Shown here: positions 21,904-32,579 of the stretch, piece after piece
Position numbering within the stretch: position 1 is the first letter of the stretch
How the letters are laid out: each line of letters begins with the position of its first letter
Origin: Archivesica marissinica
Taxonomy: Eukaryota > Mollusca > Bivalvia > Venerida > Vesicomyidae
DNA length: 64,000 nt
NCBI GenBank assembly: GCA_014843695.1
Contig: CM026387.1
Span: 67,258,400-67,322,399 of the forward strand
Direction of reading: 5' to 3'
Position numbers and translations under genes: made by a program
The notes under the pieces: model-generated
What the model saw: only the letters and a program-made list of their open reading frames with translations
The model's database searches: none
What the model was told of the DNA's origin: nothing

Positions 21904-23278
21904 GAGTGCTCAATTTGATTGCAATTTATTCTATGTGCGACCCGTAACCGAATAAACAGAAAATATGGTGAGAATGACCATTGAGGAACACGGGCGAGTC
22001 GTCGGTATGCTTGATACAGGCACTTCTATCAGACAGGTATGTTCAGCGTTGTAATTAAATTCGATATTTCAAGTACATTTTGTAATGAATCATACAATGT
22101 CATATTTTAATATCATTCTAAATCATTTCCATCGTGTTTCCAGGTTGCCCGACTTTTCAACAGATGGCATTCTACTATCCGGCAGCTTTTGGTGAAATAC
22201 AAACCGGAAGTGTTGCTGACATCCGACGGCGTCCTAAAGGGAGAATGACGACTGGCGTACAGGACAGGTACATTGTACTTACTCACTTACGTAACCGTTT
22301 TACCCCGGCTACTAGTACTGCAGGACAGACAGTTGGCACACACAACCACCCGATCCATCCACAGACCGTGCGCAATCGCCTCAGAGCTGCCGGTTTGCTA
22401 GCCCGTCGTCCACGGAAATTTCCCATACTTACATCAAGACATCGACGGGCACGGTTAGCGTGGGCACTACGGCATTTGAGGTTCACGAGAGCGGACTGGG
22501 CCAATGTTTTATTTGTGGATGAAACGCACATAAAGACGAGTCCGCATATACCGTCGGCGGGGTGAGCGAGACAGTGAATGTTGTGTAGTAGAGGCTGATC
22601 ACTTCGGAGGTGGCTCCATCATGGTGTGGGCCGGTGCTTCAATGCATACCAAGACCCCCGCTGCCCTGTGCAAGGCAACCTAAACGCTAGGTGGTACCAG
22701 GATGAAATCATCCAGCCAGTACTTGTTCCGCATATTCATGCAAATCGCGGCATGATATTGGCTCAGGATAATGCACCCTGCCACGTTGCTAGGGGTACCC
22801 AGGATATGGTGGCAGCTAACCATGAGCGAGTACTTCAATGGCCAGCAAAGAGCCCAGACAGTAATCCCATAGAACATGTTTGGGACTTGCTAAAGAGAAA
22901 GGTCAGGGCCCTGCCGCAGCAGCTTAATATCACTGAACTCAGGCGTGACGTGATCCAGATGTGGGCAACTATCCCCCAGCAATATCTTCATCGATACATT
23001 ATTTCTATGAGGGTGAGGTGTCGTGCTGTCATTGCTGCGAATGGTGGGCATAAGAAGTATTGAACACATCAGATGCAGTTGTTATTGACTTTGTGATATT
23101 TTGTTTTAAGGGTGACCATGCTAACCCGTTTTGCTACGCTTGGATAGCATCTTTGTTTCCAATAAATATTTGGAATAAAATGAATTAAATGTGTATATGA
23201 ATATTTATGATCTTTACTTGTTGATTGTCTTCAACTGTTATAAAACATCAGGTGGACGTTTAGAAATTCGGTTCAGTG
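21904..23278 (+). mobile_element. Tc1-type transposon, copy 2, 5'-truncated
   Basis: Lacks the left TIR and first 216 bp because the duplication breakpoint lies inside the element. The right TIR (GGTGGACGTTTAGAAATTCG to CAGTG) is intact. Same intron as copy 1. Confidence 0.85.
21965..23063 (+). pseudogene. Tc1 transposase, copy 2 (broken)
   Basis: Begins MVRMTIEEHGRVVG; the intron is at the same site as in copy 1, and the second exon resumes VARLFNRWHSTIR. It keeps the RADWANVLFVDE segment that copy 1 lost and an intact C-terminus (LRRDVIQMWATIPQQYLHRY, stop at 23063). It has its own lesions: a deletion after ETHIKT that loses the GRVRVYRR-type stretch and frameshifts to a stop near 22565, and a 1-nt deletion near 22664. 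The two copies therefore decayed largely independently after duplication. Confidence 0.85.
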
Positions 23279-23280
23279 TA

Positions 23281-23456
23281 CAGTCAAACCTGTGTTAGTG
23301 GTCACCTCCATTAAGTAGCCAACCCGTATTAAGCAGCCAATTTCCAGATTCCCAATCTGCTGTTTTATTATATATTTGACCTCTATTAATCAGCCACCTG
23401 TGCTAAGCAGCCACTTTCTGACTCCCTTGGCTGGCTGCTTAAAACAGGTTTGATTG
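23281..23456. mobile_element. Small TA-target MITE (family C), with empty site in the window
   Basis: A 176-bp element with ends CAGTCAAACCTGTG and ACAGGTTTGATTG, flanked by TA (23279-23280, 23457-23458). The duplicate site at 20451-20465 reads CAGTGTATATCCCAG without the insertion, so the boundaries and TA duplication can be read directly. Non-coding. Confidence 0.85.
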
Positions 23457-23560
23457 TATATCCCAGAAAATGGGTAAATAAAAAGATATGTTTGTATGTA
23501 CATTTAATGATAACTTGTGTACTGAAATGAATAGGAAACAGAAAAACAAGAAATACTCAC

Positions 23561-24570
23561 AAGGAACCTTTCTTGGTTGAACTACATCTCTGCCATTTGG
23601 ATTATCTACAAACATTCCACCTCCTCCACCACCTCCACCACCATCTCCACCACCATCTCCACCTCCATCTCCACCACCTCCACCACCATCTTCACCACCA
23701 TCTCCACCACCATCTCCACCACCTCCTCCACCACCTCCACCACCATCTTCACCACCATCTTCACCACCTCCTCCACCACCTCCACCACCTCCACCTTCAC
23801 CACCATCTCCACCACCTCCTCCACACCATCTCCACAACCTCCACCACCACCTCCTCCACCACCTCCACCACCATCTCCACCACCTCCACCACCTCCACCA
23901 CCATCTCCACCACCTCCACCACCATCTCCACCAAATAATCCACCACCTACTCCACCACCTCCATTCAAGTTTGCTTGGTATTCAAGTTGGCGTTGTTGCA
24001 GACGTTCCTCCAATTTACCCATATGCGATGCTGCTGATCTATCAGAATAGCTTCGGGACTTCGAAGCCATTATAGCACTCACTAATGATTGCTGCTCTAG
24101 TGTTGGTTGTGGTGGTGGTGTTGGTGGTGGTGGTGGTGGAGCAGACATATGCAGTTGTACTGATGGAGGTGGTGGTTGCCAACCAGATCTAGGAAATGAT
24201 GCTGGTGGTGATGGAGCAGACATACACAGTTGTACTGATGGAGGTGGTGGTTGCGAACCAGATCTAGGAAATGATGCTGGTGGTGATGGAGCAGAGCTAA
24301 GCAGTGATACACGTTGTGGTACTCGTTGCGACAAAGATCTAAAACATGATGCTGGTGGTGTTTGTGGTTGTTGTTGTGGAGCAGAGCTTAGAACTGATGG
24401 TGGTAGTGGTTGTGGAGCAGAGCTTAGAAAGGAAGGGCGTCCCAAACGTTTCAATGGTGAATCATCTACGATACGTATCGCACTCTTCTTCTTATTTCCA
24501 AATGTGTTTCCTACTGGCATATGCATGTCCAAATGCTCATCCATGCTTGTATAATCATAACTGATGCTAC
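23561..24570 (-). pseudogene. Pro/Gly-rich exon, duplicated copy, frameshifted
   Basis: Paralogue of exon 20562-21050 with the same acceptor (ATTGAATTCATTCCAG) and donor (GTGAGTATTTC). The 5' part is open: GSISYDYTSMDEHLDMHMPV, then Gln/Pro/Ser-rich units including a repeated SAPSPPASFPRSG. The last third is a long GGT/GGA repeat. The exon is 1,010 nt, not a multiple of three: the frame entering from the acceptor runs into Val/Glu repeat codons and stops at 23606, while the frame that reaches QPRKVP is different. The shift lies in the simple repeat near 23825-23850. It is either a dead exon or an assembly error in low-complexity sequence. Confidence 0.7.
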
Positions 24571-24636
24571 CTGGAATGAATTCAATACCAGTATATAGAA
24601 TACAATAGAACAGTACAAGCAAGAGGGTTGAGAATA

Positions 24637-25755
24637 TATATATTTATCCTAGGTTCACAGTAATTCAGGTAATGGTGTGTAATCAAGTGTTGTGTTTGTA
24701 TGCACGATTATTTCGTGCATTTTCGGATAGTATAAATAGTGGAATGTAGATAGTTATCTCCATTCGAAGTCGTTTTGCATTACGATACGTCATTTATTGA
24801 CCCCCGCCCACCTACCCTGAAATGAATACGTCAGTCTCGAAAGATTAAGATCTGTTTTTTGATGAAAATATTCTCTGTTTGCAAGGGCAGCAATTGGAGG
24901 GTAATTGATCGTTGCAGATCTTGGGGTACCTGGTAATTTTATTAAAATCAAAATTTATATATCGACAGGTTCGACGCCCTTTACCAGGATTGTCCAAACG
25001 TTTATATCCAGTGGTTGTTTACAAAGAGAAGAATCGTCAGAGGAATGGCATCTTTATTAAAGGCGGCTTAAGAAATGAATTTCCGATTTTAGCTTGATGT
25101 TTTTTACTTTGTCACGCAGCCACTCTCTATTCAATGTATGTGATTTAAGTTTCTAAGACTTTTAGCTCAGACAATATTAGGTTAATCTAAGTGGCGGTAC
25201 CGGTTTGAGCCAATATTGATATAATAGATGTTAAACAGTTTTTAGCCTATACAATTATGATAACATTTATCGTTATACTGCTCGTTGGGAAAGTCACGGG
25301 GCAGCAAAGAAGGCCTTTTCACACTGGATAGTTGCATGGTTTCTTTCTTACCTCCCCCTCCTCCTCCTCCACAAAAAAGAAATAATAGAAAAAGATGAGG
25401 AGATTATATTATATTTAATATAATTAGGGGAGTGGGTTGGGGCAGCCGGCACTACAGTTTCGTATTTACGTGGCTGTCTTATATCGAGATGTATAATTTA
25501 ACAACAGAGTAGGGTGTACTTAACATCACAGACTGATTTTATTTTCTGTTATGAGGCTTCAAAACATTAAATATTCGCATATTTTATGGTCGCAGGTTTA
25601 AACTTGAAGAAAATGCTTATACATTTATATAATAAATTATTAACATGGTAATGCAAATAACTTATCCTAAATCTTGTTTGTCATTCTTTCCCCCCTAGAA
25701 TTACTTGATTATGGGATAAATGATTTATTTACGTTTGAGCGGAGCGAATTAGGGA
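24637..25755. other. 1.1-kb insertion absent from duplication unit 1
   Basis: Unit 1 reads GAGAATATTTGTCCACAAAT continuously across this point. In unit 2 the two halves are separated by about 1.1 kb of unrelated AT-rich sequence. I found no TIR, target duplication or transposase. A 61-codon plus frame at 24912-25097 matches nothing I know. It could be an unrecognised element or ancestral sequence lost from unit 1. Confidence 0.55.
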
Positions 25756-26494
25756 ATAATTGTCCAGAAATGGCAATAATAGTTTTCTTATCTCCAAAGC
25801 CTGTGAACACATATTTTATATTTATTTTTATATTATATCAGGGTTTTCAGAAATTAATTTTCTAAACATCGTGAAAATACAGAAATTATAGTTTAATTCG
25901 TAGCTTTATTTGGAAATAATTCGACTACACTGTACTATTTATTCACAGTAAGGATAAAATTTAAAGAAAATATGCACGAATTTGCATTTTATGAAGATTT
26001 AAATTTGCATTATATGAAGATTTTACCGGTTGTTTGCACAAGTTCCAAAATATTAATCTAGGTTCACATTTGTTTTATTTTGAGCCAGATTTGTAATATA
26101 TATTTAAATTCAAAAACAATGCATGTTGAAGAATCAGAAAACACTCAAGTACCCAAGCACACATGAACGTATATAAAGTTCTATGTAATGCAATAGCATT
26201 TTCATATTTGAAGAATACCGTAGTCAATTGATTGTGCTTTTCAAACCGGTACTCTCGTTAAGAGCAGGTTGGTAGTAGATTCAGCCATCAACTTTCACAA
26301 TGGCGCCGGCTACATTTTACCTGGGACTAAGGTTGCATTTTTATATCATTTTTCCAAGTTCAGAGTTATGCTTCTTTTTTCAGTAACACAAACAAATCCA
26401 GTGTTACAAAAAGCGCATGCATAGATTTTCTAACACAAAAGTGAGATATTATCTTTGCATTTCACATCAAACTGTTCTGATATACACCCGTGTG

Positions 26495-27312
26495 TGTGTG
26501 TGTGTTTTTTTACGTTTATTTATCGTCGCTACCGGTTGCCCATATGAGCGACGCCTCCTGAAGAGATTAATCATTTTAGATTTTTGGACGATAGTGCAAT
26601 GATACAGACAGAGACCCATTCCAGAGTCTCCTCTGGTTCTTTTACGTGCACGGTGTAAAGCACCGACACGAGACCTCGGTTTAATGTCCCATCTGAAAGA
26701 CTGTTAATTTTATTAGTGTCAGACAGGGGATCAAATCTGCGATCCCTGTATACATAGTTCCCGTGTGACGTAATCATTCCTACTGTGGCTGCCATTTTGA
26801 CTGGCAAAGTTGATCAGATATTATATATAATATATAGTAGCGTAATTTTGCTTTCTTCATAAAATATTTATTTTTCATCCCATCACCATGGTTCATACAT
26901 TGTTGGAAAGCTCTCAATGGACATATTTTTTGTATCATTTCACAAATTTCGTATCAATGACGAATACATAATAAGTTACCTGTATATTAATATTTCAACT
27001 GTGAAAATAAACTTTCAAAAATAGGTGCAAGTTAAGTTCTTATAATTTATAATCCATACATCATTGTCAAAAAATAAATTAATATTTAAAAAGTGCATTT
27101 CAATACCTTTAAAATCATACCAAATTTTATATTAAGAAACCAAAATTAATAAAGTTATTGCAATTAAAGAATTACTAGTAAAATCATGAAATTGCCGTTA
27201 ATAAAACTTGCCAGTCAAAATGGCTGCCAAGATAAGATTTTATCAGTGTTTTTGACTGCTGTGGGAACTATGTATTACCAGGTCCATGTTCGCCGTAAAC
27301 AATCTTAAATAG
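26495..27312 (-). mobile_element. SINE family 2 interrupted by a TIR element
   Basis: The SINE body is present from 26495 to about 26748 (TGCCCATATGAGCGACGCCT ... GATCCCTG). It resumes at about 27275 with ACCAGGTCCATGTTCGCC, corresponding to the CCAGTCCAGCGTGTT region of intact copies. The gap is filled by the element at 26751-27274. Confidence 0.65.
26751..27274. mobile_element. TIR element nested in a SINE
   Basis: About 524 bp with long imperfect inverted repeats: TACATAGTTCCC at the left and GGGAACTATGTA at the right. Both arms contain the matched inner block GCCATTTTGACTGGCAA/TTGCCAGTCAAAATGGC. TA flanks are plausible. Non-coding. Confidence 0.7.
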
Positions 27313-27514
27313 CCGAGAGAATGTTCGGATACTTCTGTTCCATTTTAATTATAATTACAATCGATTATATTCCGCATATTCCAGTTGCATGTAGTCATGT
27401 GCTAATCATAGCATACACACTTCACAATAACGCAAGTGTAAAACGATCGAGCATTAAGGTCGGGTCATGATGAACAATGTAAGTTCTATTTCATTGATAC
27501 TGCTTAGTTTTTTC

Positions 27515-27740
27515 AAATTAATTTTAGCTTGATTGCATAAGTTCTAACAACTTATATTAATCACTCTCGATACCTCATTCCCGATAGAATCCATCGCCAC
27601 AAGGGAGAGAGAAGATGCAATGTGGAATTTAAATGCATTGCCTAAGGGCACAATCATAACGGCTACAGCTCTGTGCAAACTCTGGGCCTTTTGAACCTGA
27701 AGCGAACGTGCTACCACTGTGTTATCACGACTTCCATTGA
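27515..27740 (-). mobile_element. tRNA-derived SINE, family 1
   Basis: Tail complement TTTTAGCTTGATTGC at the left, body GATAGAATCCATCGCCAC, and a diverged head with ATCACGACTTCCA at the right. Confidence 0.75.
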
Positions 27741-28390
27741 TCCTGTCACATGTTTTATGCTCCCCCAATTGTCTCCATGGGTGCATATAATTACTGCTGT
27801 GTCTGTCCATGCAGTATTTACATCTTTGTTATTTATTTTCATTTCCATATTAAATAATACAAAGAAGAACCTATTGATTTCAATAACTTTTCTTGTTGAG
27901 GTGGATGTCACAGGCTATTATGACGAATTGGGATGCTTTACTGTAATATGTAAAACTTAAATACAGTACTAATACAGTACTGCACATTAAGCTGAAATGT
28001 ATCAATGAAAAATACATTTATCACTTTCTCCATTAACTGTGTGTTGATAATAGCACCAAGTGGTCCAAAATAGACAACAACCATGGTCATCCAGCAGCCT
28101 CAGAATGTGCCATTTTGCTTCCTCAATTTTCCAGGGGAGAGTGCCCGTACCCCTTATGACAGTTATCCCCCTTCTCATACATTCCCCCTTCTCCTTGCTG
28201 CTATTTGACTCGTAGTTATGCGCTTAAGAGTAAGCTAATAGCCATCTACTTTGATAATTACACCTGCTACTCTAATTAGTAATGAACCGGCTGCTAACAC
28301 AATTGTACTGCAATAATATATCTATCCCTAAGTTCCATTGATATGATAATGCTGAATATTTCCTAATAATGGAAAAATATGCCATAATGT
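27740..28390. other. Intron sequence, nothing recognised
   Basis: No repeat family or exon recognised. A short plus-strand open frame (to 27960) begins inside the SINE and has no family features. Confidence 0.4.
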
Positions 28391-28395
28391 CTTAC

Positions 28396-28823
28396 CTCTA
28401 CCTAAGGTTCTAGGTGCTGGAGCCTCTACCTCAGCACATGCCGTATCGTTATATAAAAGCTCCTCCACATGTTCATCCAAAATGTCCAAAGAGTTATCCA
28501 TAAATCTTTCAGGCATACTAGACGTCAGTTCAACTTCCATTTTAGGAACATCTGCAGTCAGCATGTACTGCTCACTCACTGCTTCATTTACATCTGCAAG
28601 CATTATGTCTTCATCTCCAAACAAACCAAATACCATATCTTCTTCAGACTCCTCTTCCAGTTCATCGCATGCGAGTGGTTCTGTTTCAAGCATTTTGTCA
28701 AATACTGGTTTTGCATTATTACTCTGCATGTCTGATACTGAAGAACTCCATTCCCCATCAAATGACATAGTTTCTTCCTTCTCACGTTTCTTCCTGGTCC
28801 GCTTAGGTAACACAGTGCAATAC
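28396..28823 (-). CDS. Exon: basic patch then acidic linker (residues 351-493)
   Basis: A 428-nt exon between TTCGTTTATTAG and GTAAGACA. It opens with YCTVLPKRTRKKREKEETMS, a basic cluster that could be a nuclear-localisation signal. Acidic segments follow, including ACDELEEESEEDMVFGLFGD and DILDEHVEELLYND. In vertebrate PARP4 a KR-rich patch also follows the vWA-type region before the low-complexity linker; that parallel is suggestive only. Phase 2 in (AG|G, Arg) and phase 1 out (G|GT, Gly). An alternative donor 6 nt upstream (CTTAG|gtagag) would keep the same phase. Confidence 0.7.
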
Positions 28824-28894
28824 CTAATAAACGAAGAAATAATATACTCACAAAAAGAAAGTTTATTGAACAAAACATGTACATTTGTAATTCG

Positions 28895-29400
28895 AAAACA
28901 CCAAATAAACTACGCTATACAAAACAGCTATATCGCAACGAAATCCCTGAAATAAAATCTGAATTAAAATGGAAACAACATTTACAAATGAACATATAAA
29001 TTGGAAGAAAGTATATAAAAAACCATTCACAAACCTGTGTATTTGCAACATGCATATAGAAAGCATTGAATATCTTTTTAGTGTAACTGTATCCAAATAC
29101 TATGGAATAGACTAACTAAATTTCTTAGCATCCACATATTCTCAGTATCTTTCAACTTAGAAAATATAAGCTTTGGTATTTTAGAAAAAGGTATAAAAAG
29201 TAACACCATAAATTTCATGATATTTTTAATGAAATCATTTATATTCCAAATTAAATGTAGAAAAAGTATTCCCAACATTGAGCAGTTTATAAATTACCTG
29301 GAAATAAGAATTTCTCTTGAAAAAGAGATTGCAATTATGCATGGTAATGTACCACATGATAAAATGGGCTTTTTAAAATTTGTAATTGTTATCTAAACCA
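28895..29400 (+). mobile_element. L1/Tx1-like 3' fragment
   Basis: Broken plus-strand frames resemble the C-terminus of L1/Tx1-type ORF2: INWKKVYKKPF, then ICNMHIESIEYLF (degenerate Cys/His region), ending NIEQFINYLEIRISLEKEIA and a stop near 29395. Same family type as the element at 5760-8440. Confidence 0.5.
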
Positions 29401-29426
29401 TCGCACAGAAAAACTACAAATTGAAG

Positions 29427-30612
29427 GTTAGATAGATAGATAGATAGATTTCTTTATTTATAGAGGGTGACCTAATTAGTTTTGAACTAATCCTCCTTAG
29501 GGCCCTCTTCAATGTGTTAACACTATAGAATAAATGTACATACACAATAATTATAACATAGTTACGCCGTACAATATACATGCATAATGTTGTACAAAGT
29601 AACTTAAACAACAGCCTAAATAAATCAGGTACTTTGATAGAAATACAAAACGACATAAGCATATTGATTTACAATCATTATATATATATATAACTGTCTA
29701 GTGTCTACCGATTAAAACGTTGTATCCATACTTTACATTTTGTCTTGAATATATTTAAAGATCTGGACGTCTTAATTTCAAATGGTAGACAATTCCATAT
29801 CTTTGGACCAGAGTATTCTAATGATTTCTTATACATTTCACATCTAGGTCTTGGAATATAGAGATCCATATTTGAAACATTTCTCAATGTCATATCTGAA
29901 GTAACTGAATTGCACTGTCTTAATTGAAAATGTTCATTCAAATAATTCGGTACAAGATTGTTCATAATTTTGTACATTGTTACTGCTTTTTGAAAAATAA
30001 TCCGTTGGTCAAAAGTCATTATATTAATTTCAGACATTGATTCATGCAAAGAAATATAATCTTGGCCCAGAATGAATTTACAAGCTCGTCTCTGCAATCT
30101 TAATAGTGTGTTAATATTTTGTTGTGTGGTGTTTCCCCATATGATACAACAATAATCAAAATGTGGTTGGATATATGCCTTGTAATAAAGTATTCTGTAG
30201 TTCAGATTCACAATATACCGTATTTTACCTAATAGCCAAATGTTAGTTGAAATCTTTTTCACAATATATTTGATATGTGAGTCCCATTTTAATGAATCCT
30301 GAATGTGTACTCCAAGCAACTTCTCTGATTTGCTGGTTTTCAATAATATATTTTCATATTTAAGAGAGAGGGTGGGATTAGGGAAAGCACATTTTCGCTG
30401 GGCTGTCATCATAAATAGAACTTTCGTTTTGTCTGTATTAATCTTCATTCCATTTTGGAAACACCAGTATTTCAAGTCTTCCAAAGCTTGTTGTAATCTT
30501 GTTTCTAACACTTCTTTCTTATTATGGATATCATATAATGTAGTATCATCTGCATATAAATCGCTACCGGTGATTTTATTTGAAAACATTAGTGGTATGC
30601 TTAATTAGGGAC
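29427..30612 (-). mobile_element. 5'-truncated non-LTR retrotransposon (CR1/L2/jockey-like)
   Basis: About 1.2 kb on the minus strand carrying the 3' half of a reverse-transcriptase gene, a 3' UTR, AATAAAGAAA and a terminal (ATCT)n tract at 29427-29450. The abrupt 5' end just before the YADD motif is typical of incomplete target-primed reverse transcription. Clade assignment is tentative. Confidence 0.75.
29705..30612 (-). pseudogene. Reverse transcriptase C-terminal part
   Basis: A nearly 300-codon open frame. It has the catalytic YADDT motif (DLYADDTTLYD), the following GMKINTDKTKVLFM, and KLLGVHIQDSLKWDSHI. It then has YIQPHFDYCCIIWGN, LLRLQRRACKFIL and a C-terminus with YSGPKIWNCLPFEIKTSRSL. 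These are standard order for CR1/L2/jockey-group ORF2 downstream of the RT core. The endonuclease and RT fingers are missing. The frame is remarkably intact, so insertion is fairly recent. Not a functional gene alone. Confidence 0.85.
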
Positions 30613-31060
30613 ATTAGAATCTGTTTTTGCTATACACATCTCGTTTATGTATTTCCTTCTCAGAAGAATTTTCATGAAACAATATAAATGTACCCATCAG
30701 GTAAGGGAAGGTCACATTACAAATGTTACATATTTTATGACATGCCTACTAATTACGTAGGAACGAATATTGAATACATAAATAAATGTAAGCATGTTAT
30801 CATTAGATATATAGACTATGTATTATTTCAGTGCTATGTATATTGTTAACATGTGAAAACTATGTTTGTATGTCATAAAATAAAAAAATATATTTTTTTT
30901 TTAAAAACCAAAACAAACACACTGGCATCTCTACGATGTAACACTGGCTTACACCTTTGTTTAACAAAGAAAAAATAGTCTCAATACAAATTTTATTGTT
31001 TTGATGTTTTCATTAATACTTCATGAAACTGTCAGCTTCATATCTATATTGATGATATGG
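30613..31060. other. No gene recognised
   Basis: AT-rich intron sequence with a short A/T homopolymer at about 30880-30905. Confidence 0.4.
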
Positions 31061-31876
31061 CCAAGCATTTTAGGTATACTAATGTAATGTATTTATGAAG
31101 TGAAGGTTATATAGTTTAATCAGCATTTTAGGTATACTAATGTAATGTATTTATGAAGTGAAGGTTATATAGTTTAATCAGCATTTTAGGTATACTAATG
31201 TAATGTATTTGTGAAGTGAAGGTTATATAGTTTAATCAGCATTTTAGGTATACTAATGTAATGTATTTGTGAAGTGAAGGTTATATAGTTTAATCAGCAT
31301 TTTAGGTATACTAATGTAATGTATTTGTGAAGTGAAGGTTATATAGTTTAATCAGCATTTTAGGTATACTAATGTAATGTATTTGTGAAGTGAAGGTTAT
31401 ATAGTTTAATCAGCATTTTAGGTATACTAATGGTATTTGTGAAGTGAGGTTATATAGTTTAATCAGCATTTTAGGTATACTAATGTAATGTATTTGTGAA
31501 GTGAAGGTTATATAGTTTAATCAGCATTTTAGGTATACTAATGTAATGTATTTGTGAAGTGAAGGTTATATAGTTTAATCAGCATTTTAGGTATACTAAT
31601 GTAATGTATTTGTGAAGTGAAGGTTATATAGTTTAATCAGCATTTTAGGTATACTAATGTAATGTATTTGTGAAGTGAAGGTTATATAGTTTAATCAGCA
31701 TTTTAGGTATACTAATGTAATGTATTTGTGAAGTGAAGGTTATATAGTTTAATCAGCATTTTAGGTATACTAATGTAATGTATTTGTGAAGTGAAGGTTA
31801 TATAGTTTAATCAGCATTTTAGGTATACTAATGTAATGTATTTGTGAAGTGAAGGTTATATAGTTTAATCAGCATT
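31061..31876. repeat. 58-bp minisatellite, about 14 copies
   Basis: Monomer begins CAGCATTTTAGGTATACTAA; copies are nearly identical, apart from one shortened unit near 31430. Unrelated in sequence to the other 58-bp array at 35.6 kb. Confidence 0.92.
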
Positions 31877-32149
31877 TTTGATTACACTTGATACTCCCGG
31901 CATTCATTAAAAATAACAGCAACTTTTGTGAACAATTATTATTGTATGTGTTTTTAATTATATCAACAATAGGGTCTGAAAATGTTGGTTTTATACCATT
32001 CTCATTTATATCAGAATAAATATTTGGGATATGGATCTAAAACATTTACATCCGCAGACTCATGGAGCTGCTCTAAAACAACCTATTCGGATTCTATCAC
32101 ATGCACCTTACAATTATGCAAGGGTAAGACAATATTAATGCTTGAACAA

Positions 32150-32578
32150 CCAGAGCTAACAGACAGATCTGTAGTCCTGTGGCTAACACGTTGGACTGGT
32201 AATCCAGTGATCGCAGGTTCGATCCCCCGTCTGACCCTAATAAAATTAACGGTCTTTCAGATGCAACGTTAAACCGAGGTCTCGTGTCGGTGCTTTACAC
32301 TGTGCGCATAAAAGAACCAGAGGAGACTCTGGAATGGATCTCTGTCTGTATCATTGCACTATCCTCCAAAATATAAAATTACTAATCTCTTCAGGAGGCA
32401 TCGCTCATATGGGCAACTGATAGCGACGATAAATAAACATAAAAACACACTGGAATGGGTCTCTGTCTGTATCATTTCACTATCCTCCAAAAATCTAAAA
32501 TGACTAATCTCTTCAGGAGGCGTCGCTCATATGAACAACCGGAAGTGATGATAAATAAATGAAAAACACACACACAAC
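32150..32578 (+). mobile_element. SINE family 2 with a duplicated tail
   Basis: The tRNA-Thr-like head is at about 32161-32234: loop CTGGTAA with GGT at the anticodon position and B box GGTTCGATCCCCC. The body runs to GACGATAAATAAACATAAA. A second partial tail follows from about 32451 (GGGTCTCTGTCTGTATCATT onward), so two SINEs are joined or the tail was duplicated. Confidence 0.8.
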
Positions 32579-32579
32579 C

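Larger units (their letters stand above)
21904..26560. repeat. Segmental duplication, unit 2
   Basis: Same order as unit 1: Tc1 part, exon, intron, SINE tail. The extra length comes from a 176-bp MITE (23281-23456), a longer exon with Pro/Gly simple repeat, and about 1.1 kb of unrelated sequence in the intron (24637-25755). Substitutions between units are scattered and few outside the simple repeats. Confidence 0.85.

Noticed and set aside
23573..24050. His/Leu-, Thr/Ser- and Pro-rich plus-strand frames
   Set aside because: Antisense shadows of the Gly/Pro-coding simple repeat in the minus-strand exon copy.
28482..28955. Plus-strand Ser-rich frame of about 157 codons
   Set aside because: Antisense of the minus-strand exon 28396-28823, which has splice signals and phase agreement.
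32161..32234. Functional tRNA-Thr gene
   Set aside because: The sequence is the head of a SINE with a shared non-tRNA body and lacks a Pol III terminator right after the head; other copies show the same linkage.
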